Shown: positions 1-6,396, counted from the stretch's first letter. The stretch: DNA of 6,453 bases from OLB11 sp044234005 (GCA_044234005.1 JBIIJE010000139.1:1-6453); one strand, 5' to 3'. The notes: generated from the sequence alone by a model not told the origin. A program made the numbers and translations.

Positions 1-566
1 CTTCGATTCCAATTCACTTGTTGAAAAAAATACCAACCGGTGCAGGTTTAGGTGGCGGATCAGCAGATGCAAGCTTTATGCTGATGATGCTTAACAAACA
101 TTTTCAACTTAATATTTCTAAGGAAAAAATATTGGCTTACGCATTGCAATTAGGTAGCGATTGTCCATTTTTCATTCATAATGTACCTTGCTATGGTATT
201 TCGCGCGGTGAAGAATTAGAACCCGTGCACCTTGATTTATCGGCCTATAAGTTTTTACTTGTAAAACCTAATGTTCACATACCCACTTCATGGGCTTTTC
301 AGCAATTAAGTCCGGTACCACCATTAAAGACATGTAAGCAGGTTGTGATGCAACCAATTGCTACATGGCAAAATGAACTAATCAACGATTTTGAAACGCC
401 TATATTTAAAGCCTATCCTCAGCTTGCATCGATTAAGCAAACACTAATAGAAAAAGGCGCTTTGTATGCTTCGATGAGTGGCAGTGGAAGCACAGTATAT
501 GGCATTTTTACCGACGAATTTGTAGTAGAAGAACTGTTTCCTGATTGTGAGCATTATTGGATTTAA
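1..566 (+). CDS. ispE: 4-diphosphocytidyl-2-C-methyl-D-erythritol kinase (IspE), 5'-truncated by window edge
   Basis: This is the C-terminal two thirds of IspE, the GHMP-family kinase that uses ATP to phosphorylate the 2-hydroxyl of CDP-methylerythritol in the cytosolic MEP pathway to isopentenyl diphosphate. The frame is open from base 3 to a TAA at 564-566. The TTG at 18 is not a real start, because coding reads through it and the family needs about 90 more N-terminal residues, which lie outside the window. The ATP-binding GHMP motif 2 (P-T-G-A-G-L-G-G-G-S-A-D-A) is at about 33-71. The segment L-G-S-D-C-P-F-F carries the presumed catalytic Asp (codon 159-161), and the glycine-rich GHMP motif 3 (S-G-S-G-S-T-V-Y-G) lies near the C terminus at about 475-505. 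No frameshift or missing motif is seen in the visible part. The next gene has its own promoter-like box, so I see no operon on this side. Confidence 0.95.
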   Translation, partial: SIPIHLLKKIPTGAGLGGGSADASFMLMMLNKHFQLNISKEKILAYALQLGSDCPFFIHNVPCYGISRGEELEPVHLDLSAYKFLLVKPNVHIPTSWAFQQLSPVPPLKTCKQVVMQPIATWQNELINDFETPIFKAYPQLASIKQTLIEKGALYASMSGSGSTVYGIFTDEFVVEELFPDCEHYWI

Positions 567-589
567 CAGTCTAACTCGTGCTGTTAAAT
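561..589 (+). terminator. Stem-loop over the ispE stop codon, possible weak terminator
   Basis: ATTTAACAG (561-569) and CTGTTAAAT (581-589) form a perfect 9-bp inverted repeat around an 11-base loop. The ispE TAA lies inside the left arm. No T-run follows (AATAGGTAAAT), so it is not a canonical intrinsic terminator. It may stabilise the mRNA 3' end or act as a U-tract-poor terminator. The stem is seen in the sequence; its function is inferred. Confidence 0.45.
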
Positions 590-625
590 AATAGGTAAAT
601 CAAAGTAAAAACTATTTTGAAAACC

Positions 626-633
626 TACATTTG
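626..633 (+). promoter_or_regulatory. -7 promoter box (TAnnTTTG) of the histidine kinase gene
   Basis: TACATTTG matches the Bacteroidota sigma-ABfr -7 consensus TAnnTTTG at every fixed position. No TTG or TTTG element sits 17-20 bases upstream, so the -33 half is poor. Only five bases separate the box from the GTG start at 639, so transcription would begin at or next to the start codon, giving a leaderless or nearly leaderless message. Confidence 0.5.
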
Positions 634-638
634 CGGGA

Positions 639-1916
639 GTGAAAAAAACTTTTGTCATTATAAGTACCTTAGTTGTGTTATCCGTGCTTGGTATTATTTA
701 TTTACAGGTAGAATGGATTACAGGCGCCGTCAAGTTAAAGCGAGAGCAATACGATAGTGATATTTATACAACACTCAACAATATTAAAGATTCGATTGAT
801 AAAAAAAAGAATCTTGAAGGAATTGGGTTTGTATTTCAAGCACCCGCTTTATCATTTGGTAATTTTATACCTACCTCAAACATCTTCAGCAATTATGAAC
901 TTAAAGAACTCATTAAAAAAGAGTTGCTAAGAAAAAACATCCGACAGCCTTTCGAGTTTTGTATTACGAATGAATCTCGCTTACCCATTATGTTTAGCAC
1001 TGGCTATAAGAGTGATTATATGGATGCTGAAAACAATTATGAAGTTTTTTTGAATGGAAGTAATATCATAAATAATGAAGTCCTTAATTTATATATCATA
1101 GAGCCCGAAGATTACTTTAAAAAACACAAAGCTTATTTATTGGTATTTGCTATATTATTTACATCGACAATTATTGCTGCATTTATGCTCACGATTAAAA
1201 CACTTTTTAGTCAGAAAAAATTATCAGAAATTAAATCTGATTTTATTAATAACATGACACATGAATTTAAAACACCGATTGCTACAATTCAGTTGGCTTC
1301 GGATGCTTTAAATAATGAGAAAGTAATCAATAACGCCGATCAAATACGTTATTACACAGGTATTATAAAGGAAGAAAATAGAAGAATGAATAGTCAGGTA
1401 GAGAAAATTCTGCAGGCCTCACAATTGGAAAAAGATGAAATTAAATTACAGCTTAAACCTTTAAATGCGCATGATATAATAAAACGTGTAGAGACAAATC
1501 TAAAACTTCAGTTAGAAGAAATTCAGGCTCAATTTAATTGTCACCTGTTAGCCACGAAATCGATAGTTGCAGCGGATGAAGTTCATTTTACGAATATTCT
1601 TTTTAACCTAATAGATAATGCCATTAAATATTCGAAAGATAATCTAATTATCGAAATCACAACTAAGAATATAGGACATCAGCTATTGATAACGGTGAAG
1701 GATAATGGAATCGGCATGGATAAAGAAACTCAGAAAAATGTCTACGAGAAATTCTTTCGGGCGCATACAGGTAATGTTCACAATGTTAAAGGTTTTGGTC
1801 TTGGCTTAACTTATGTAAAGAATATTGTGTTATCACATAAAGGCAAAATCAGTTTAGAAAGTACCTTAGGTGTTGGAAGTAGTTTTACACTTTCATTCCC
1901 TTTACATGAAACCTAA
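639..1916 (+). CDS. Membrane sensor histidine kinase, RprX-like architecture, no HAMP
   Basis: This is an inner-membrane sensor kinase that should autophosphorylate on His and pass the phosphate to a response regulator. A short N-terminal tail and TM1 (residues about 4-22) precede an extracytoplasmic segment of about 140 residues with no domain I recognise. TM2 spans about 165-187, followed almost directly by HisKA with the H-box around His208 (N-N-M-T-H-E-F-K-T-P). The ATPase domain has the N-box (N-L-I-D-N-A-I-K-Y-S, 323-332), G1 (D-N-G-I-G-M, 355-360), F-box (E-K-F-F-R, 370-374) and G2 (G-F-G-L-G-L, 385-390). All catalytic motifs are intact, and no HAMP or PAS separates TM2 from HisKA. The GTG start is forced: the frame is closed by TGA at 618-620 and the next Met is residue 118, beyond TM1. 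No response regulator is adjacent, since ispE lies upstream and the downstream gene converges. The ligand cannot be told from the sequence. Confidence 0.93.
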   Translation: MKKTFVIISTLVVLSVLGIIYLQVEWITGAVKLKREQYDSDIYTTLNNIKDSIDKKKNLEGIGFVFQAPALSFGNFIPTSNIFSNYELKELIKKELLRKNIRQPFEFCITNESRLPIMFSTGYKSDYMDAENNYEVFLNGSNIINNEVLNLYIIEPEDYFKKHKAYLLVFAILFTSTIIAAFMLTIKTLFSQKKLSEIKSDFINNMTHEFKTPIATIQLASDALNNEKVINNADQIRYYTGIIKEENRRMNSQVEKILQASQLEKDEIKLQLKPLNAHDIIKRVETNLKLQLEEIQAQFNCHLLATKSIVAADEVHFTNILFNLIDNAIKYSKDNLIIEITTKNIGHQLLITVKDNGIGMDKETQKNVYEKFFRAHTGNVHNVKGFGLGLTYVKNIVLSHKGKISLESTLGVGSSFTLSFPLHET

Positions 1917-1947
1917 AAAAACCTCTAAGGTTTAAATCTTAGAGGTT
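1915..1947 (-). terminator. Intrinsic terminator for the hydroxyacyl-CoA dehydrogenase gene, possibly bidirectional
   Basis: AACCTCTAAG (1920-1929) and CTTAGAGGTT (1938-1947) form a perfect 10-bp stem with an 8-base loop. Read on the minus strand, the stem is followed by a run of T (complement of the A-run 1915-1921), the classical intrinsic terminator layout, about 25 bases after the dehydrogenase stop. On the plus strand the stem follows the kinase stop (1914-1916), but only ACTTTAAAT comes after it, so termination of the kinase message would be weaker. Confidence 0.85.
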
Positions 1948-1971
1948 ACTTTAAATAAAAAAGTTATTGTT

Positions 1972-2934
1972 TTACATTCTCCATTGCTTATCGGCAAAAC
2001 GCTCACTCACAACTAAGTCTTTGCTGCCTGCTGTGTATTTGTAGAAACCTTCACCAGATTTCACACCATAGAAACCAGCTTGAACCATGTTTGCTAACAA
2101 AGTTGCAGGTGCATATTTCTGGTTGCCGAAGCCCATATGCAATACATTCATGATACTATAACAAGTATCAAGTCCAATAAAATCTGCTAATTGCAAAGGT
2201 CCCATTGGATGAGCCATACCTAATTTCATGATAGTATCAATTTCTTCAACACCGGCCACACTCTCTTGTAATGATAGAATCGCTTCATTAATCATAGGCA
2301 TTAATATTCTGTTGGATATGAATCCTGGATAATCACTTACAACACAAGGAACTTTGCCAATTGCTTTCGACAAATCGATAATTGTGTTCGTTACAGCCCT
2401 TTCAGTACCATAACCATTGATGATTTCAACCAATTTCATTACTGGAACTGGATTCATGAAGTGCATTCCTATCACTTTCTCCATACGTTTTGTATGTGAA
2501 GCAATACGAGTAATTGAAATTGATGAAGTGTTGGTAGCCAAAATGCAATTCTCTGGAGCCACTTTATCGATATTCTCGAAAATGCGAATTTTCAAGTCGA
2601 TATTTTCGGTGGCAGCTTCCACAACTAGGTCAGCATCTTTAAGAGATTCAGCTAAATCTGTATATGTTGCAATTCGCTCCATACTGGCTTGTTTGTCAGC
2701 TTCTGTCATCGATTGCTTGGCAATTTGTCGATCCATATTTTTACCAATTGTTATCATGGCTTTATTCATGGCATCTTGACTTACATCCATCATGCTTACA
2801 TTGTAACCATTTTGTGCAAATACATGACAAATTCCATTACCCATTGTTCCTGCACCAATTACAGTTACATTTTTGATGTTCATTGTTTCGTTTTTTGAAG
2901 TGTTTAAGGTAGGCTCGAGAGTTGTTGTACTCAT
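1972..2934 (-). CDS. hbd: 3-hydroxybutyryl-CoA (3-hydroxyacyl-CoA) dehydrogenase
   Basis: This is a single-function, soluble NAD(P)-dependent dehydrogenase of the Hbd/PaaH/HADH family, interconverting (S)-3-hydroxyacyl-CoA and 3-oxoacyl-CoA in fatty-acid, butyrate or phenylacetate-type degradation. The Rossmann fold begins with V-I-G-A-G-T-M-G-N-G (25-34). Active-site residues are present: Ser137/138 in N-T-S-S, His158 in G-M-H-F-M-N-P, Glu170 in L-V-E-I-I and Asn208 in G-F-I-S-N-R. The C-terminal dimerisation domain carries the usual H-P-M-G-P-L-Q-L-A-D-F-I-G-L-D stretch (242-256). There is no enoyl-CoA hydratase part, so it is not a FadB/FadJ fusion. At 320 residues it is slightly long. The ATG at 2934 adds 17 Ser/Thr-rich residues not expected in the family, and the ATG at 2883 (Met18) would give a standard N terminus and 303 residues. 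Either start is compatible with the promoter at 2958-2986. No other degradation gene is adjacent, so the substrate chain length cannot be judged. Confidence 0.93.
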   Translation of the reverse strand: MSTTTLEPTLNTSKNETMNIKNVTVIGAGTMGNGICHVFAQNGYNVSMMDVSQDAMNKAMITIGKNMDRQIAKQSMTEADKQASMERIATYTDLAESLKDADLVVEAATENIDLKIRIFENIDKVAPENCILATNTSSISITRIASHTKRMEKVIGMHFMNPVPVMKLVEIINGYGTERAVTNTIIDLSKAIGKVPCVVSDYPGFISNRILMPMINEAILSLQESVAGVEEIDTIMKLGMAHPMGPLQLADFIGLDTCYSIMNVLHMGFGNQKYAPATLLANMVQAGFYGVKSGEGFYKYTAGSKDLVVSERFADKQWRM

Positions 2935-2957
2935 AGTTTTATAATTTTTATTGGCGG

Positions 2958-2986
2958 CAAAGGTATAAGAAAATCGATTTTACAAA
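2958..2986 (-). promoter_or_regulatory. Bacteroidota-type promoter of the dehydrogenase gene
   Basis: Read on the minus strand, TTTG (complement of 2983-2986) is followed after 17 bases by TACCTTTG (complement of 2958-2965), matching both the -33 TTTG and -7 TAnnTTTG elements described for the phylum. The expected transcription start is near 2951-2954, giving an A/T-rich leader of about 17-20 bases to the ATG at 2934. This is the best-formed promoter in the window. Confidence 0.75.
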
Positions 2987-3000
2987 CAGAAATATTCAGC

Positions 3001-3008
3001 TATTTTTA
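3001..3008 (+). promoter_or_regulatory. Degenerate -7 box of the lipoprotein gene
   Basis: TATTTTTA matches TAnnTTTG except at the last base and ends four bases before the ATG at 3013. This is the same tight spacing as at the histidine kinase gene. No clear -33 TTTG is found; the place where it would lie (about 2977-2984) overlaps the -33 element of the divergent dehydrogenase promoter. The call rests on one short imperfect box. Confidence 0.3.
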
Positions 3009-3012
3009 CACC

Positions 3013-3528
3013 ATGAAATCAACATTTTATCAATATTATTTATACTTTTTCATATTAATATTAAACTTTTGTAATTGTAAATCAAATAATCACAAGGATT
3101 TGTATCAGAAATGGAAAACAATTAGCTTCAGAAACTCCAAAATGGAAGCTGAAATTCAAAATATGAAGAATTACATTGATACAGTAGGCAATCAAGATCC
3201 TGAAATGCGTAAAGCCACTGATATTGAAAATTTGAAGAAAACATTACGAGAAGAACTTGAAATTGGAATTGCTGAGCAAAAAACAAATAATGATAATATG
3301 TTTATTGAGTTTCGACCAAATCAATTGATGATAGCTACCTCAATCGATGGCGTTGATTCGGCCATGTTCACAATGGAAGATAATTTCATTAAGGTAGATG
3401 ATGCCGCTTTAAAAGGTTATGGAGAAAGTATGACTTTTGAAATTTTACAGTTAACAAAAGACCAATTGAGACTTCGCTTGGTAGACTATGGCGATACAAC
3501 CATTGCAGAAATGAAAGCAGTGCGGTAA
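3013..3528 (+). CDS. Small predicted lipoprotein, possibly lipocalin-like
   Basis: This protein of 171 residues has an N-terminal secretion signal: Lys2, an aromatic and aliphatic core at about 5-19, then Cys20 and Cys22. L-N-F-C or F-C-N-C would serve as a loose lipobox, and Bacteroidota tolerate such deviations, so export and lipid anchoring are likely but the modified Cys is uncertain. The mature part opens with L-Y-Q-K-W-K (30-35), has a charged, probably helical stretch at 43-90, and ends in alternating strand-like segments, with F-E-I-L-Q-L-T-K-D-Q-L-R-L-R at 142-155. The early Lys-Trp and the late 'I-L-x-L-T-x-x-x-L-x-L' pattern recall the small lipocalin-like proteins common in this phylum, but I do not recognise a specific family. 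It appears to be monocistronic, diverging from the dehydrogenase gene. The function is unknown. Confidence 0.8.
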   Translation: MKSTFYQYYLYFFILILNFCNCKSNNHKDLYQKWKTISFRNSKMEAEIQNMKNYIDTVGNQDPEMRKATDIENLKKTLREELEIGIAEQKTNNDNMFIEFRPNQLMIATSIDGVDSAMFTMEDNFIKVDDAALKGYGESMTFEILQLTKDQLRLRLVDYGDTTIAEMKAVR

Positions 3529-3581
3529 TTATTTGTGGATTTGACTTACGACTATAATATGCAATTACTTAATTTTTTTTT
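3525..3581 (+). terminator. T9 run after the lipoprotein gene, possible weak terminator
   Basis: A run of nine T (3573-3581) lies about 45 bases after the lipoprotein stop codon. The only complementary arms I find upstream are GTAATT (3525-3530, overlapping the stop) and AATTAC (3563-3568), with a 32-base loop, which is a weak stem. The T-run itself is clear; the terminator call is tentative. The rest of the gap to 3644 is AT-rich with no convincing -7 box for the next gene. Confidence 0.25.
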
Positions 3582-3644
3582 CGGTTTTAGACTTCTTCTG
3601 ATTTCATTACATTATTATATATCCGTGATTCAAAATGGGCAGTT

Positions 3645-4349
3645 ATGAATGATTTTTTCCACTTCAAACAGTTTAGCATTCTGCAATCGCGGTGCGCGAT
3701 GAAGGTTACAGAAATGGCATGCATACAAGGCGCTTGGACTAAAATTCATGAGAAAGCAAATAACTTGCTTGATCTTGGTTTCGGCACTGGATTACTCAGT
3801 CTGATGATAGCCCAACAATATCCTAAGCTCGAGATTGATGCGATTGAGATTGACAATGAAGCATTTTTACAAGGTAGTGAAAACATAAGAAGTTCCAAAT
3901 TTGCGAATCAAATAAGCACCATGCATGGTGATGTGAAAACTTATGAATTAAAAAAGAAATACGATTTCATTATTTGTAATCCTCCATTTTTCGAAAACCA
4001 ATTAGTGAGTGAATCCTTGCAGAAAAATAAGGCATGGCATAGTGTTGATTTAAGCTTGGCCGAACTCATTAAAATAATACAAAATAATTTAGCAGACCAT
4101 GGGAAATGTTCCTTAATGTTTCCTATGGAAAGAAAAGACGATGTGCAGAATCAGTTATTAAATTATACGCTATATCCACAACATTACTTATACATTTATC
4201 ATAGCGAGAATAAAATTCCAAAATATTTTATTTGTATTTATGGCAAACAGATGCATAGTATCCTCGAAAGCAAATTAATTATTCGAGATGGCTCAAACTA
4301 CACAAAAGAAATGTCGTCGCTAATGAAAGATTTTTATCTTAAACTTTAG
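3645..4349 (+). CDS. trmN6: tRNA1(Val) (adenine(37)-N6)-methyltransferase, TrmN6/YfiC family
   Basis: This cytosolic S-adenosylmethionine-dependent enzyme is expected to methylate N6 of A37 beside the anticodon of tRNA-Val. The N terminus F-H-F-K-Q-F-S-I-L-Q-S-R-C-A-M-K-V (5-21) is the family signature. SAM motif I is L-D-L-G-F-G-T-G-L-L (42-51), an acidic residue ends the second strand (E68/D70), and the catalytic N-P-P-F-F is at 112-116. The C terminus, L-I-I-R-D-G-S-N-Y-T-K-E ending F-Y-L-K-L, parallels the E. coli YfiC ending. The length of 234 residues is normal. One oddity: the usual K-V-x-T-D-(G/A) segment reads K-V-T-E-M-A (20-25), so the Thr-Asp pair is lost. ATG 3645 is the natural start, placing the signature at residue 5. 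No Shine-Dalgarno sequence or clear promoter precedes it. A related RNA or protein N-methyltransferase is a less likely alternative. Confidence 0.9.
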   Translation: MNDFFHFKQFSILQSRCAMKVTEMACIQGAWTKIHEKANNLLDLGFGTGLLSLMIAQQYPKLEIDAIEIDNEAFLQGSENIRSSKFANQISTMHGDVKTYELKKKYDFIICNPPFFENQLVSESLQKNKAWHSVDLSLAELIKIIQNNLADHGKCSLMFPMERKDDVQNQLLNYTLYPQHYLYIYHSENKIPKYFICIYGKQMHSILESKLIIRDGSNYTKEMSSLMKDFYLKL

Positions 4350-4361
4350 TTGTTTGAATTT

Positions 4362-6368
4362 CTAAATATGCTCTACCCTACGTAAATTTAAATTAGTAAC
4401 GGGCGCTACTATCAAAGGATACTTTTCAATGGTTACATAAGAGCTATCAAGTCCGAATCCTTTCTCTTCACTCAAACTAATTTTTTTCAACATGAAATAA
4501 AAACGCATAATTAAGCGATCGCTCAGTGGCAAATCATTATCATGCGATAAAAATTTCTCCATCACAATAAACTGCCAATCGCCAGCAATTTTATTCTTTT
4601 GTAATGATACATACCGACTTGTGATATTTACTTCCTTATTCGTAACCATATCTTCAACTACTTTGCGGAACATTAAATTAATACGTTGTTCTACTCTGAA
4701 ACCTAAACGAAATTCAATTCTAATAATTTCGTTTGGAATAATTGTATCCACGATATAATCGCATCGATATGGTTCATCAACAACATCAACATGGATGAAC
4801 CAATATATATCTGCTCGCTTCGGTTTTTTATTCAAAATTGAATACATCACTTTATGCTCTATTTCTTTAGGATTATTGGCACTGGTTAGATAAACCAAAT
4901 GCGTTGCATATTTAGGGATACTCATATCATTACTCAACTCTTGTAATTGATGGATATAATCTTCCATTTTCACAAATTCCACATATCGATTTTTTATCTT
5001 TCGAGCACGGAACCAAACATACATCACACCAAACATTAACCCAGCGATAATAAGAGTTGCATAACCTCCATGTGGAAATTTTGGCATATTGGCTAAAAAG
5101 AAACTCGATTCAATAATGATGTAGACTATCAGAAAAAGATAAATAAGACCGCTATTTACCCTTTTCATAACCAAGTAATTTGCGAATAAAATAGTTGTCA
5201 TGAGCATGGTTGTAATAATAGCTAAGCCATATGCTGCTTCCATGTTTGATGAGCTTTGAAAATAAAGAACCACAAAAACACAACCAATATACAAAAACGT
5301 ATTCATGCCAGGTATATACAATTGTCCTTTGGCATCAGAAGGGAAATTAATTTTCATTTTAGGCCACAAATTTAATCTTGTTGCCTCGCTAATGAGTGTG
5401 TATGAACCTGAAATCATAGCTTGGCTTGCGATTATCGCGGCCAAGGTTGCAATAATCACTCCAGGAATAATAAACCAGGCTGGCATTAAATCATAAAAAG
5501 CGTTGATGCCCATTTTTTCAATATTTTCTGAAGAAATTAATGTGCCGCTTCGATTTGCTAATAAATAGGCACCTTGTCCGAAATAATTTAACACCAAACA
5601 AATTTTGACATAAATCCATGAGATACGAATATTTGGGCGACCGCAGTGACCCAAATCTGAATATAAAGCCTCAGCACCAGTTGTGCATAAAAATACTGCA
5701 CCTAATAACCAGAACCCACTGTATTTCACACCAGCTATTTCGTAATGATAGGTCGTTAAAAAATGAAATGCATGATAGGGATTCAAGGCCTTTAAAATAT
5801 GCCAATCTTGACTCACATTCGTTAAGCCCAAAATAGCTAACATGGTAAACCAAACAAACATAACGGGCCCAAAGAATTTACCAATAAACGCAGTGCCAAA
5901 TTTTTGCATGAAAAAGAAGAGAGAAATAATAACAAGTACCACTGAAACAATAATATTTTGTGGTAAGGTGTGCAAAGATTTTAATTCACGCAAACCTTCT
6001 ATAGCAGAAGTTATTGAAATAGGTGGTGTAATAATTCCATCAGCAAGTAAAGCTGCACCACCTATCATGGCTGGTATGACGAGCCATTTCGCCTTACGTC
6101 TTACCAACGCGTATAAAGCAAAAGTCCCCCCTTCACCTTTATTATCAGCTTGGAGTACTTTCCACACATACTTGATGGTAGTTTGCAAAGTAATAGTCCA
6201 TAATATACAAGATAAGCTCCCTACTATGAGTGCCTCGCTAATAGTTAAACCTTTTGTGATTGCATTAAAAACATATAATGGAGAAGTTCCTATGTCACCG
6301 TAAATAATTCCAAAAGCAATGAGTACTCCTGCTGCGGATACTTTATTGAGTTGTGTATGTGAGCTCAC
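4362..6368 (-). CDS. kup: Low-affinity potassium transporter, KUP/HAK/KT family
   Basis: This is an integral inner-membrane K+ uptake protein, a proton-coupled symporter in characterised Kup proteins. The N terminus has the hallmark G-I-I-Y-G-D-I-G-T-S-P-L-Y (20-32) with Asp25, the equivalent of the coupling Asp of E. coli Kup. N-K-G-E-G-G-T-F-A-L-Y-A-L (76-88), the S-A-I-E-G segment with Glu124, and T-G-A-E-A-L-Y-S-D-L-G-H (230-241) with Glu233 follow, so all three key acidic positions are kept. Around twelve hydrophobic segments occupy residues 10-455, and a hydrophilic cytoplasmic domain of about 200 residues completes the 668 residues (E. coli Kup has 622). The GTG start at 6366-6368 is chosen because no ATG lies in frame between it and the -7 box and later Met codons would remove the signature. 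It is monocistronic as far as visible, with only 12 bp between its stop and that of trmN6. Confidence 0.95.
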   Translation of the reverse strand: MSSHTQLNKVSAAGVLIAFGIIYGDIGTSPLYVFNAITKGLTISEALIVGSLSCILWTITLQTTIKYVWKVLQADNKGEGGTFALYALVRRKAKWLVIPAMIGGAALLADGIITPPISITSAIEGLRELKSLHTLPQNIIVSVVLVIISLFFFMQKFGTAFIGKFFGPVMFVWFTMLAILGLTNVSQDWHILKALNPYHAFHFLTTYHYEIAGVKYSGFWLLGAVFLCTTGAEALYSDLGHCGRPNIRISWIYVKICLVLNYFGQGAYLLANRSGTLISSENIEKMGINAFYDLMPAWFIIPGVIIATLAAIIASQAMISGSYTLISEATRLNLWPKMKINFPSDAKGQLYIPGMNTFLYIGCVFVVLYFQSSSNMEAAYGLAIITTMLMTTILFANYLVMKRVNSGLIYLFLIVYIIIESSFFLANMPKFPHGGYATLIIAGLMFGVMYVWFRARKIKNRYVEFVKMEDYIHQLQELSNDMSIPKYATHLVYLTSANNPKEIEHKVMYSILNKKPKRADIYWFIHVDVVDEPYRCDYIVDTIIPNEIIRIEFRLGFRVEQRINLMFRKVVEDMVTNKEVNITSRYVSLQKNKIAGDWQFIVMEKFLSHDNDLPLSDRLIMRFYFMLKKISLSEEKGFGLDSSYVTIEKYPLIVAPVTNLNLRRVEHI

Positions 6369-6388
6369 GAATTTAAAATTTGAAGTGG

Positions 6389-6396
6389 CAAATATA
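6389..6396 (-). promoter_or_regulatory. -7 promoter box of kup
   Basis: On the minus strand TATATTTG fits TAnnTTTG at every fixed position, 20 bases ahead of the GTG start. Initiation a few bases further on would leave a very short A/T-rich leader of about 13-17 bases, too short for a riboswitch. No TTTG is seen at the right distance upstream. The remaining bases to 6453 hold no gene or strong structure that I can identify. Confidence 0.55.

Noticed and set aside
18..566. TTG at 18 as the start of a short 182-residue kinase
   Set aside because: The frame is open upstream to the window edge, with residues matching IspE before this codon. A start here would remove the whole N-terminal part of the GHMP fold.
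2417..2779. Plus-strand open frame of 120 codons, plus shorter ones at 2664-2876 and 2689-2898
   Set aside because: They lie fully antisense within the dehydrogenase gene, whose motifs are all intact. The translations resemble no family and have no promoter or ribosome-binding context.
3541..3558. TTGACT followed by TATAAT, resembling a proteobacterial sigma-70 promoter ahead of trmN6
   Set aside because: The gap between the hexamers is only 6 bases instead of about 17, and this phylum uses TTTG/TAnnTTTG elements, so it is most likely chance in AT-rich DNA.
3635..3652. Six-codon open frame ATG-GGC-AGT-TAT-GAA-TGA overlapping the trmN6 start, as a possible leader peptide
   Set aside because: It is too short to distinguish from chance, with no ribosome-binding site, attenuator-like structure or codon bias.
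5842..6303. Plus-strand open frame of 153 codons, with shorter ones at 5305-5496 and 5618-5836, and a minus-strand frame at 5671-5853
   Set aside because: All are shadows of kup in other frames. The kup translation is continuous and carries every family motif.
6359..6368. Perfect 10-bp palindrome GTGAGCTCAC spanning the kup GTG start
   Set aside because: A 10-bp palindrome is expected several times by chance in a window of this size (about 1 in 1000 positions). It does not extend outward and lacks the spacing of known operators such as the CRP site.
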